Below, piece by piece: positions 1-5,901 of a DNA stretch of 6,187 nt (within the stretch, counting starts at the first letter, position 1; the number at the start of each line of letters is the position of its first letter). The notes under the pieces were generated by a model that worked only from the letters and a program-made list of their open reading frames with translations, did not search any database and was not told the origin of the DNA. The DNA lies in NCBI RefSeq assembly GCF_040797585.1, contig NZ_JBFNEO010000175.1:1-6187 (forward strand). Reading direction: 5' to 3'. Both the position numbers and the translations under genes were made by a program. The stretch comes from Clostridium_Z sp040797585. GTDB taxonomy: Bacteria > Bacillota > Clostridia > Clostridiales > Clostridiaceae.

Positions 1-49
1 CTGCTGCTAAAGCTAATAAAAGTGAAGTACTAATTCCATTTAGAGACAT
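1..49 (-). CDS. N-terminal fragment of an unrecognised protein (runs off the left edge)
   Basis: Reading leftward from an ATG at 49-47 gives 16 open codons, MSLNGISTSLLLALAA, before the window ends. A strong ribosome binding site (AAGGAGGG) sits just upstream at about 53-60, followed by TTT and the ATG, so the start is well supported although almost all of the protein is missing. The visible part is polar for about nine residues and then rich in Leu and Ala. This could be the beginning of a membrane segment or an amphipathic helix, but too little is visible to decide. It is divergent from the gene starting at 336, with 286 bases between the two start codons. I do not recognise the family. Confidence 0.6.
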   Translation of the reverse strand, partial: MSLNGISTSLLLALAA

Positions 50-78
50 AAACCCTCCTTATTAATTTGCCTTTTTTA

Positions 79-107
79 TATATAATAGTAATATTCTAAC
101 TTCTTAA
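79..107 (-). promoter_or_regulatory. weak candidate sigma-A promoter for the leftward gene
   Basis: On the minus strand TTAAGA (107-102) is followed after 17 bases by TATATA (84-79); an overlapping TATTAT lies at 87-82. Each hexamer matches the sigma-A consensus at only four of six positions. The spacing to the ribosome binding site near 53-60 is suitable. The DNA is so AT-rich that such matches are expected by chance, so this is only a candidate. Confidence 0.25.
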
Positions 108-134
108 GGCATAAACTTTTCTCTATAATAATTC

Positions 135-160
135 TAACACATACTATATGATTTGTGTTA
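135..160. repeat. inverted repeat TAACACA-N12-TGTGTTA in the divergent intergenic region
   Basis: TAACACA at 135-141 and its exact reverse complement TGTGTTA at 154-160 are separated by 12 bases. Outside an unpaired step, AATAAT (127-132) and ATTATT (164-169) can extend the pairing. The element lies between two divergent genes and is not followed by a T-run on either strand, so it does not look like a terminator. It could be an operator for either gene or chance; the arms point the opposite way to a Rex site. The rest of the 50-335 gap is very AT-rich, and apart from the candidate promoters I see no gene or RNA in it. Confidence 0.35.
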
Positions 161-274
161 CCTATTATTCTAATAATTCATAATAATTAAAAAACTTAAG
201 ATAAACAATAGTATTCTTTATTACTTTTCCATATTATTAGGTTAATTTCTAAAAATAATTAAACGAATTTTTTA

Positions 275-301
275 ACACATTTTCAAATTTTGCATATTGT
301 A
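275..301 (+). promoter_or_regulatory. possible sigma-K-type promoter upstream of the 227-aa gene
   Basis: CATATTGTA at 293-301 fits the late mother-cell sigma-K -10 consensus CATANNNTA exactly, and an AC dinucleotide at 275-276 lies 16 bases upstream, as expected for its -35 element. Transcription would start near 308, about 15 bases before the ribosome binding site. A competing sigma-A reading is TTTTCA (280-285), a 17-base spacer and TATTAT (303-308). Both could be chance in AT-rich DNA. Confidence 0.3.
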
Positions 302-323
302 ATATTATAGCAATTATTATCTC

Positions 324-332
324 GGAGGAGGT
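324..332 (+). promoter_or_regulatory. ribosome binding site that fixes the GTG start at 336
   Basis: GGAGGAGGT at 324-332 offers two overlapping Shine-Dalgarno cores, GGAGG at 324-328 (7 bases from the start) and AGGAGG at 326-331 (4 bases). No ATG is suitably placed, so this site supports the GTG at 336-338 as the start codon. It differs from the G-run sites of the neighbouring operon. Confidence 0.8.
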
Positions 333-335
333 ATA

Positions 336-1019
336 GTGTTTAATTCTATTTTAGAGCCCCTTACCATAGAGGTAAAAGATCTTCTAAAAACCTCTATAAT
401 AGGTGTAGATATATTAATTGACAATGTATGTCTTGACCTAGATCACTTTCACTTAAAAGAACTTGAGCAATATGTTAACTCTAAAAAGGGTATTTTTAAT
501 GCCTCTTGCTTATGTACCAAAGAAGATTTTAGTTTTAAGTTATATTTAAAAACATTATTTAACTTAAAAAATAGAGATACATTCTCTATTAATCTAACTA
601 TAATTCCTTCAAATAATTATAGTGGCAACATTCATTTCATACCATACTTAACAAAAGATATCTTAAAAGAAACACCACCAGTGTTTACTAACCCTTCAAT
701 AGTATCAAAAGATATATCTAGTAAAGGTGCATATATGTGTTTTATAGATAATGACTCTGTTCTTACTTATGCTATGAAATGTGAAGTTTATGAAGGAGAT
801 TTTAAGAAAACCTCCTTTAATACTGAGAATAGTGACCATAATAGGTTAGCTTATTCTCTAAAAACTAAGAGCTTAGCTGGCACTCCAGTTATGCTAAATA
901 AATACTGTTCTCTTATTAATGGATCAATTGGCTCTGAGGATAGTTTAAATAAAAAGGCTTTAGAGCTAGTTAAAAAATCCTGTATAAAAGGTTTTGATAA
1001 TATAAAAAGAGGTTGGTAA
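336..1019 (+). CDS. unrecognised 227-aa protein, GTG start
   Basis: The reading frame starts at GTG behind a strong ribosome binding site and ends at TAA (1017-1019) inside a terminator stem. The protein has no hydrophobic N-terminal signal and no obvious membrane segment, so it is probably cytoplasmic. It contains seven cysteines (32, 58, 60, 135, 149, 191, 216), including one CxC, but no clear metal-binding pattern. I do not recognise the family. Two short stretches faintly recall SpoIVB-type S55 serine peptidases: 131-150 (GAYMCFID...VLTYAMKC) resembles the region around the catalytic His, and 179-200 (SLAGTPVM...INGSIGS) resembles the SGSP serine region. His and Ser are both missing and the spacing is far too short, so an active peptidase is unlikely and even the kinship is uncertain. 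It is convergent with hbd and is a single-gene unit. A possible sigma-K promoter hints at sporulation expression. Confidence 0.85.
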   Translation: MFNSILEPLTIEVKDLLKTSIIGVDILIDNVCLDLDHFHLKELEQYVNSKKGIFNASCLCTKEDFSFKLYLKTLFNLKNRDTFSINLTIIPSNNYSGNIHFIPYLTKDILKETPPVFTNPSIVSKDISSKGAYMCFIDNDSVLTYAMKCEVYEGDFKKTSFNTENSDHNRLAYSLKTKSLAGTPVMLNKYCSLINGSIGSEDSLNKKALELVKKSCIKGFDNIKRGW

Positions 1020-1035
1020 GATACCAACCCTTTTT
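1004..1035. terminator. bidirectional intrinsic terminator between convergent genes
   Basis: GGTTGGTA (1011-1018) pairs perfectly with TACCAACC (1022-1029) around a three-base loop. On the plus strand the stem is followed by CTTTTT (1030-1035). On the minus strand it is followed by TCTTTTT (1010-1004). It can therefore stop both the plus-strand 227-aa gene, whose TAA lies within the stem, and the operon ending with hbd, whose stop is 15 bases away at 1044-1046. Confidence 0.85.
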
Positions 1036-1043
1036 ATATTTAA

Positions 1044-1892
1044 TTATTTTTTATAATTAAAGAATCCACGACCAGTTTTTCTTCCTAAATATCCAGCTCT
1101 TACATATTTCTTTAAAAGTGGACATGGTCTATACTTAGGGTCACCTGTTTCTTTATATAATACCTCCATTATAGCTAAAACTATATCATTTCCTATAAAA
1201 TCTGATAAAGTTAATGGTCCCATAGGATGATTAGCTCCAAGCATCATGGACTTATCTATATCCTCTTCACTTGCAGTTCCTTCTGCAAGTACACATATAG
1301 CTTCATTTATCATAGGAATCAAAATTCTATTTACCACAAATCCTGGAGCTTCTTTAACTTCAACAGGATCCTTTCCTATGGATAAAGCTAATTCCTTAAC
1401 TGAATTAAAACTCTCCTCTGATGTAGCTATTCCTCTTATTATCTCCACTAGCTTCATAACTGGAGCTGGATTAAAAAAGTGCATTCCTATAACTTTATCT
1501 GGTCTATTAGTAGCTGAAGCTATCTCTGTTATAGAAAGAGATGATGTATTAGTTGCAAGAATTGTTTCTTCCTTACATAATTCACCTAATTCCTTAAATA
1601 TTTCTCTTTTTATTGCCATATTTTCAACAGCTGCTTCTACTACTAAATCACAATCATGAGCTAATTTAAGGTCAGTAGTTCCCTTAACTCTTGAAATTAT
1701 CTCATTTTTACTGTCCTCTTGAAGCCTTCCTTTTTCTACAAGTTTAGTTAAGCTTTTAGTTATTCCAGCAATACCTCTTTCAACAAATTCATCTTTTATG
1801 TCTCTTATTATAACTTCATATCCCTTAACTGCAAAAGCTTGAGCGATTCCAGCCCCCATAGTTCCCGCTCCAAGTACAAATATCTTCTTCAT
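1044..1892 (-). CDS. hbd: 3-hydroxybutyryl-CoA dehydrogenase
   Basis: This cytoplasmic enzyme reduces acetoacetyl-CoA to 3-hydroxybutyryl-CoA with a nicotinamide cofactor, the first reductive step of butyryl-CoA formation after thiolase. The 282-aa length is typical of single-domain-pair clostridial enzymes. The N-terminal Rossmann fold shows GAGTMG at 8-13 and Asp31 at the end of the second strand, where an acidic residue usually favours NADH. Family catalytic residues are present: Ser117 in NTSS, His138 in GMHFFNP, Glu150 and Asn188 in FVVNRI. The C-terminal helical dimerisation domain carries NHPMGPLTLSDFIG (221-234), and the end has GYLGRKTGRGFFNY. It is the last gene of the operon, 22 bases after etfA, with a GGGGG ribosome binding site (1906-1902) 9 bases from the ATG. 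A bidirectional terminator follows. The assignment is firm. Confidence 0.97.
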   Translation of the reverse strand: MKKIFVLGAGTMGAGIAQAFAVKGYEVIIRDIKDEFVERGIAGITKSLTKLVEKGRLQEDSKNEIISRVKGTTDLKLAHDCDLVVEAAVENMAIKREIFKELGELCKEETILATNTSSLSITEIASATNRPDKVIGMHFFNPAPVMKLVEIIRGIATSEESFNSVKELALSIGKDPVEVKEAPGFVVNRILIPMINEAICVLAEGTASEEDIDKSMMLGANHPMGPLTLSDFIGNDIVLAIMEVLYKETGDPKYRPCPLLKKYVRAGYLGRKTGRGFFNYKK

Positions 1893-1914
1893 ATATGAAA
1901 GCCCCCTTATTTTA

Positions 1915-2919
1915 TTAATTATTTATAGCCTTAAATTGAGCTATAAGCTCTGGTATAATCTTATTTAAATCTCCAACTATTGCATAGTCCGCCATCTTCA
2001 TTATTGGAGCATCTGCATCCTTATTTATAGCTATTATAATATCACTCTCTTGCATACCAGCTACGTGTTGTATAGCTCCTGATATACCACATGCTATATA
2101 TATGCTTGGTCTTACAGTTTTACCTGTTTGTCCTACTTGATAATCCTTTTGAAGCCAATCATTGTCAACAGCAGCTCTTGAAGCTGAAACTGTTCCTCCC
2201 ATAACTTCTGCAAGATCATAAAGAAGTTTAAAGCTCTCTTTACTTCCAACTCCTCTACCTCCAGATATAAGAACCTTTGATTCTGATATATCTTTGACTT
2301 CTTTATTTTCCTTAACTATCTTAAGTATTTTAGTTCTTATGTCATCCTCTTTAATATTTACATTTACTTTTTCTATATTCTTTTCCACTTCTTCATTCTT
2401 AGGAAGTTTACTAAATACCCCTGGTCTTACTGTAGCCATTTGAGGTCTATGATCTGTACAAGCTATCGTAGCCATTAAATTTCCTCCAAAAGCTGGTCTT
2501 GTAGCAAGAAGGTATTTTCCCTCTTCATCTATATCAAGAGAAGTACAATCTGCTGTAAGTCCTGTATTAAGTCTTGCTGCAACTCTTGGTCCTAAATCTC
2601 TTCCTATAAATGTAGCTCCTATAAATATTATCTCTGGTTTTCTCTCCTCTACTAATTCACATATAACTTTTGTATATCCATCTGTTGTGTAATTAACTAG
2701 CGCTTCATCTTCTACAAGAAGAACTTGATCCGCTCCATGATATGAAAGTACATCTGCTAGATTTCCTACATTATTTCCTAAAAGTAAAGCTGTAAGCTTA
2801 ACTCCTAATTTATTTGCAAGTTTTTTTCCTTCTCCTAAAAGTTCTAAAGATACCTTTTGAAGTTCTCCATCTCTTTGTTCAGCAAATACCCAAACACCTT
2901 TATATTGTTCTAAGTTCAT
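1915..2919 (-). CDS. etfA: electron transfer flavoprotein, alpha subunit
   Basis: EtfA pairs with EtfB to carry electrons to butyryl-CoA dehydrogenase in the cytoplasm. The 334-aa protein has the normal two-part layout: an N-terminal alpha/beta domain (about 1-190) and the C-terminal FAD domain (about 215-334). The FAD domain shows GGRGVG (220-225), SRAAVD (247-252), QVGQTGK (261-267), ISGAIQH (279-285) and INKD (298-301), which hold the alpha-FAD. No ferredoxin-like cysteine cluster is fused at the N-terminus, unlike some longer clostridial EtfA proteins. It begins 17 bases after the etfB stop. The ribosome binding site is GGGGG (2932-2928), 8 bases from the ATG, with a second AAGAAGG directly against the start codon. 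Its place between etfB and hbd ties it to the Bcd-EtfAB complex rather than to a fix- or lactate-type ETF. Confidence 0.96.
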   Translation of the reverse strand: MNLEQYKGVWVFAEQRDGELQKVSLELLGEGKKLANKLGVKLTALLLGNNVGNLADVLSYHGADQVLLVEDEALVNYTTDGYTKVICELVEERKPEIIFIGATFIGRDLGPRVAARLNTGLTADCTSLDIDEEGKYLLATRPAFGGNLMATIACTDHRPQMATVRPGVFSKLPKNEEVEKNIEKVNVNIKEDDIRTKILKIVKENKEVKDISESKVLISGGRGVGSKESFKLLYDLAEVMGGTVSASRAAVDNDWLQKDYQVGQTGKTVRPSIYIACGISGAIQHVAGMQESDIIIAINKDADAPIMKMADYAIVGDLNKIIPELIAQFKAINN

Positions 2920-2936
2920 CCTTCTTACCCCCTATA

Positions 2937-3716
2937 TTAGATGTAGTGCTTTTCTTTTAATTTAGATAATAAATATTCCACAGCTTCATCTGCTGGCTTA
3001 TTAATTATCTCGCCCTTACCCTTAACCTCTTTGGTCATGGATTTTTTAACCTTTGTTGGAGAACCTGGAAGTCCAAGTTTACTTTTATCTACATCTATGT
3101 CATCAGCAGTCCAAACCTTTATCTCTTTGTTAACTGATGAGAATATATCCCAAGCATTCATATATCTTGGCTCATTTAATTCCTTTATAGCCGTTAATAG
3201 AACTGGCTTCTTAACCTCTATTATTTCATATCCATCTTCTAAAGCTCTATTTATAAGAAGTTTATCTCCTTCTTCTTTGACCTCTTGAACATATGTTACT
3301 TGAGGTATATTTAAATGCTCAGCTATTTCTGGTCCTACTTGAGCTGTATCTCCATCTATAGCTTGTCTTCCTGCAAGTATTATGTCATAGTCAAGCTTTC
3401 TTATAGCTCCTGCTAAAGCATAGGAAGTAGCTAAGGTATCAGCTCCCGCAAAAGCTCTATCTGTTATTAATATAGCCTCATCAGCTCCCATGGATAAAGC
3501 CTCTCTTAAAGCATCTTTTGCTTGAGGTGGCCCCATAGTTATAACGATTACATCGCCGCCATTTTTATCTCTTAATGCAAGTGCTTCTTCTAAAGCATGC
3601 TTATCCTCTGGATTTATTATAGATGGTACTCCATCTCTTATTAATGTACCTGTCTTTGGATCTATCTTAACTACAGTAGTATCTGGAACTTGTTTAATAC
3701 AAACAACTATTTTCAT
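2937..3716 (-). CDS. etfB: electron transfer flavoprotein, beta subunit
   Basis: EtfB forms the other half of the flavoprotein that feeds butyryl-CoA dehydrogenase. The 259-aa length is typical. Visible family motifs are CIKQVPDT (6-13), NPEDKHALEEAL (35-46), GRQAIDGDTAQVGPEIAEHL (116-135) and ELNEPRYM (179-186). In clostridial and Acidaminococcus-type ETFs this subunit binds the second FAD, the bifurcating flavin that accepts hydride from NADH and splits the electrons between ferredoxin and crotonyl-CoA. The 116-135 loop resembles that group, and the gene sits with bcd, so a bifurcating role is inferred. It starts 12 bases after the bcd stop, the tightest gap in the operon. Its G6 ribosome binding site (3729-3724) shares its first G with the bcd TAG codon, which suggests close coupling of translation. 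Confidence 0.96.
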   Translation of the reverse strand: MKIVVCIKQVPDTTVVKIDPKTGTLIRDGVPSIINPEDKHALEEALALRDKNGGDVIVITMGPPQAKDALREALSMGADEAILITDRAFAGADTLATSYALAGAIRKLDYDIILAGRQAIDGDTAQVGPEIAEHLNIPQVTYVQEVKEEGDKLLINRALEDGYEIIEVKKPVLLTAIKELNEPRYMNAWDIFSSVNKEIKVWTADDIDVDKSKLGLPGSPTKVKKSMTKEVKGKGEIINKPADEAVEYLLSKLKEKHYI

Positions 3717-3728
3717 AAGTCTGCCCCC

Positions 3729-4868
3729 CTATTTTAAAACATTTCCTGAGATAACCATTTTCTGAACTTCTGAAGTTCCTTCATATATCTCAGTTATTTT
3801 AGCATCTCTCATCATTCTCTCTAATGGATATTCCTTAGTATATCCATAACCTCCAAGAAGTTGAACACACTTAGTTGTAACTTCCATAGCAATATCTGCT
3901 GCAAATAATTTTGCTCTTGCAGCTTCTATAGAGTAAGGAATTCCATTATCTTTATTGTAGGCAGCCTTATAAACAAGATTTTTAGCCGCTTCTATTTTTG
4001 TATCCATTTCTGCTATCATCCATTGAAGTCCTTGGAATGCAGCTATTGGTCTTCCAAATTGTTTTCTTTCCTTTACATACTTTACAGCCTCTTCAAAAGC
4101 TCCTTCTGCTATTCCTAAAGCTTGTGCTGCTATACCAATTCTTCCTCCATCTAATGTTTTCATTGCTATACCAAAGCCTTTTCCTTCTTTACCTATTAAA
4201 TTCTCTTTTGGTACTATACAATTTTCCATTATAAGCTCTGTAGTTGAGGATGCTCTTATACCCATCTTATCCTCAAGCTTTCCTATAGAAAATCCTTCAA
4301 AATCTTTTTCAACTATAAATGCAGATATTCCTTTAACCCCTTTAGTTCTATCTGTCATAGCAAAAATTATAAAAGTTTCTGCTACTCCTCCATTTGTTAT
4401 GAATATTTTACTTCCATTTAATATATAATTATCTCCATCTAAAACTGCAGTAGTTTGTTGACCTGAAGCATCTGTTCCTGCATTAGGCTCTGTTAATCCA
4501 AAAGCTCCAATCTTTTCTCCCTTTGCAAGTGGAGTTAGATATTTTTGTTTTTGTTCTTCTGTTCCAAACTGATCTATTAAGGATGCACATAAGGATACAT
4601 GAGCTGATAATATAACCCCTGTAGATCCACATACCTTAGATAATTCCTCTACAGCTAAAATATAAGATAATGTATCTCCTCCAGCTCCACCATATTCCTT
4701 CTTAAAAGGTATGGCCATCATTCCATATTCACCCATAAGTTTTGCATTTTCCATAGGAAACCTTTCTGTTTCATCTATTTCTGCTGCTATAGGCTTTACC
4801 TTCTCCTCTGCAAACTCTCTAACCATTTGTCTTACTAGTTCTTGTTCTTTTGAAAGCTTAAAATCCAT
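3729..4868 (-). CDS. bcd: butyryl-CoA dehydrogenase (short-chain acyl-CoA dehydrogenase)
   Basis: Bcd reduces crotonyl-CoA to butyryl-CoA; in clostridia it works as a cytoplasmic complex with EtfAB that also reduces ferredoxin. The 379-aa protein has the full acyl-CoA dehydrogenase fold: N-terminal helices (about 1-120), the middle beta domain with signature GLTEPNAGTD (124-133) and the flavin-contacting FITNG (156-160), and a C-terminal helical domain with RKQFGRPIAAFQ (268-279) and LLGGYGYTKEYPLERMMRD (337-355). The catalytic base is Glu363 in IYEGTSE, the usual position for short-chain members. The ATG at 4868 has a GGGGG ribosome binding site (4883-4879) 10 bases away and follows crt by 24 bases. 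Stop codon is TAG, while the other complete genes here end in TAA. Sequence alone cannot fully exclude other short-chain substrates, but the operon context makes butyryl-CoA the clear choice. Confidence 0.97.
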   Translation of the reverse strand: MDFKLSKEQELVRQMVREFAEEKVKPIAAEIDETERFPMENAKLMGEYGMMAIPFKKEYGGAGGDTLSYILAVEELSKVCGSTGVILSAHVSLCASLIDQFGTEEQKQKYLTPLAKGEKIGAFGLTEPNAGTDASGQQTTAVLDGDNYILNGSKIFITNGGVAETFIIFAMTDRTKGVKGISAFIVEKDFEGFSIGKLEDKMGIRASSTTELIMENCIVPKENLIGKEGKGFGIAMKTLDGGRIGIAAQALGIAEGAFEEAVKYVKERKQFGRPIAAFQGLQWMIAEMDTKIEAAKNLVYKAAYNKDNGIPYSIEAARAKLFAADIAMEVTTKCVQLLGGYGYTKEYPLERMMRDAKITEIYEGTSEVQKMVISGNVLK

Positions 4869-4892
4869 TATATACTTACCCCCTTATTTCCC

Positions 4893-5675
4893 TTACTTAT
4901 TTTTGAAAGTTTTGTCTCTTTTTTCAACAAAGGCAGTCATTCCCTCTTTTTGATCCTCCGTTGAGAAACACTCTCCAAAAACTTCAGCTTCATACATTAA
5001 AGCTGTATCTATATCACATTGCATTCCTCTATTTATAGCTGCCTTAGAAAGCTTAATAGCAACTGGTCCTTGGGATGCAATTAGATTTGCCATAGCCTTA
5101 GCCTCATCCATTAAATTTTCTAGTGGTACTACTTTATTAACAAGCCCTATGTTATAAGCTTCATCAGCCTTTATAATTCTTGATGTAAATATAAGTTCCT
5201 TTGCACGACCTTCTCCAACAAGTCTTGGAAGTCTTTGAGTTCCTCCGAATCCTGGAGTTATTCCAAGACCAACTTCCGGTTGTCCAAATTTAGCTTTTTC
5301 AGAAGCTATTCTTATATCACACGCCATGGAAAGTTCACATCCACCCCCAAGAGCAAATCCTGGTATAGCGGCAATAACTGCTTTTTCAATATTTTCTAAT
5401 CTTCTGAAAACTTTATTTCCTAAAATTGAAAATCTTCTTCCTTCTATTGCACTTAAATCTTTCATTTCTGTTATATCTGCCCCTGCAACAAATGCTTTCT
5501 CTCCTGCACCTGTTAAAACTATAGCATAGATTTCATCATCTTGCTCTACTACATCAAGAATATTGTCTAATTCTTTTAAAGTTTCTGAATTTAAAGCATT
5601 TAAAGCTTTAGGCCTATTAATTGTTATAATAGCAACCTTACCATCCTTTTCAAAAAGAACATTTTTAAGCTCCAT
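4893..5675 (-). CDS. crt: 3-hydroxybutyryl-CoA dehydratase (crotonase)
   Basis: Crt removes water from 3-hydroxybutyryl-CoA to give crotonyl-CoA, the substrate of Bcd. The 260-aa cytoplasmic protein is a standard crotonase-fold enzyme. It has NRPKALNALN (20-29), the first oxyanion-hole segment FVAGADI (62-68), the second in ALGGGCEL (108-115), and both catalytic glutamates, Glu114 and Glu134 (in FGQPEVGLG), 20 residues apart as in well-studied crotonases. ITPGFGGTQRLPRLVG (139-154) and the C-terminal helices complete the fold. One oddity is IPGFALGGG at 104-112, where family members usually have Asn or another polar residue before the Gly instead of Pro. It is the first gene of the operon. 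The ribosome binding site is GGGGG (5686-5682), 6 bases from the ATG. A Rex-type operator lies about 85 bases upstream of the start. Confidence 0.97.
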   Translation of the reverse strand: MELKNVLFEKDGKVAIITINRPKALNALNSETLKELDNILDVVEQDDEIYAIVLTGAGEKAFVAGADITEMKDLSAIEGRRFSILGNKVFRRLENIEKAVIAAIPGFALGGGCELSMACDIRIASEKAKFGQPEVGLGITPGFGGTQRLPRLVGEGRAKELIFTSRIIKADEAYNIGLVNKVVPLENLMDEAKAMANLIASQGPVAIKLSKAAINRGMQCDIDTALMYEAEVFGECFSTEDQKEGMTAFVEKRDKTFKNK

Positions 5676-5738
5676 TTGTATCCCCCTTTTTATTTTTAAT
5701 ACAATAAATACATATTTCTCTAATATAATACAAATTAG

Positions 5739-5767
5739 TTTCTATGAATATTTTTATTCTTTGTTAA
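5739..5767 (-). promoter_or_regulatory. candidate crt operon promoter overlapping the Rex operator
   Basis: On the minus strand TTAACA (5767-5762) followed after 17 bases by TAGAAA (5744-5739) is the best -35/-10 pair I can place; the -35 matches the consensus at five of six positions and the -10 at four. The -35 is itself the right arm of the Rex operator, so repressor binding would block polymerase. The leader would be about 55-60 bases. An alternative is TTGTTA (5778-5773) with TAAAAA (5756-5751) at 16 bases. Neither is proven. Confidence 0.35.
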
Positions 5768-5778
5768 AGCTATAACAA
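5761..5778 (-). promoter_or_regulatory. Rex operator upstream of crt
   Basis: The minus-strand sequence TTGTTATAGCTTTAACAA matches the clostridial Rex consensus TTGTTAANNNNTTAACAA at all but one specified position (T instead of A at position 7). It lies between the rex terminator and crt, the expected target. Rex bound to NAD+ would repress the operon, and a rise in NADH would release it. A further TTGTTA half-site occurs at 5788-5783. Confidence 0.85.
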
Positions 5779-5786
5779 TTCCTAAC

Positions 5787-5819
5787 AAAAAATAATTGAA
5801 GTATGATACTTCAATTATT
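5787..5819 (-). terminator. rex transcription terminator (long AT-rich hairpin)
   Basis: AATAATTGAAGTAT and ATACTTCAATTATT (5819-5806 and 5804-5791 on the minus strand) form a perfect 14-bp palindrome around a single central base at 5805. Only two of the 14 pairs are G-C. On the minus strand the stem runs into a T-run (ATTATTTTTTG, ending at 5787-5786), the pattern of an intrinsic terminator for rex, whose stop codon lies 82 bases upstream. The plus strand lacks a T-run, so the terminator works leftward only. Confidence 0.72.
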
Positions 5820-5901
5820 ATTATATAGCCCATTGGATAATATTTCAATAACCTTTCAAAATTTTTTGAATTTTAAAACATTCCCCTTTTTTTATGACAA
5901 T

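Noticed and set aside
142..150. Minus-strand CATATAGTA as a second sigma-K -10 box for the leftward gene
   Set aside because: No AC lies 16-17 bases upstream, and the box is about 90 bases from the start codon. Likely chance.
135..160. The TAACACA/TGTGTTA repeat as a second Rex site
   Set aside because: The half-sites have the opposite orientation and a 12-base spacer, unlike the TTGTTAANNNNTTAACAA arrangement.
1246..1659. 137-codon plus-strand open frame opposite hbd
   Set aside because: It lies wholly within hbd, which has complete catalytic motifs on the other strand. No ribosome binding site is evident and the product is a low-complexity Ser/Ile-rich shadow.
3998..4234. Leu/Phe-rich plus-strand open frame opposite bcd that looks like a membrane protein
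   Set aside because: The hydrophobic look comes from reading the antisense of an AT-rich gene, where T-rich codons give Phe and Leu. The whole frame lies inside bcd.
5697..5733. Direct repeat TAATACAA (5697-5704 and 5726-5733) and a CTAAT/ATTAG hairpin (5720-5738) in the crt leader
   Set aside because: Both are short and AT-only or nearly so, as expected by chance in this composition. No riboswitch or attenuator structure is visible.
5563..5775. 70-codon plus-strand open frame across the crt start and leader
   Set aside because: It is antisense to the crt N-terminus and runs through the promoter/operator region, with no convincing ribosome binding site.
5855..5870. TTCAAAA/TTTTGAA inverted repeat just after rex as a first rex terminator
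   Set aside because: The stem is 7 bp with a 2-base loop and almost only A-T pairs, and no T-run follows on the minus strand. The 14-bp hairpin at 5791-5819 is much better.
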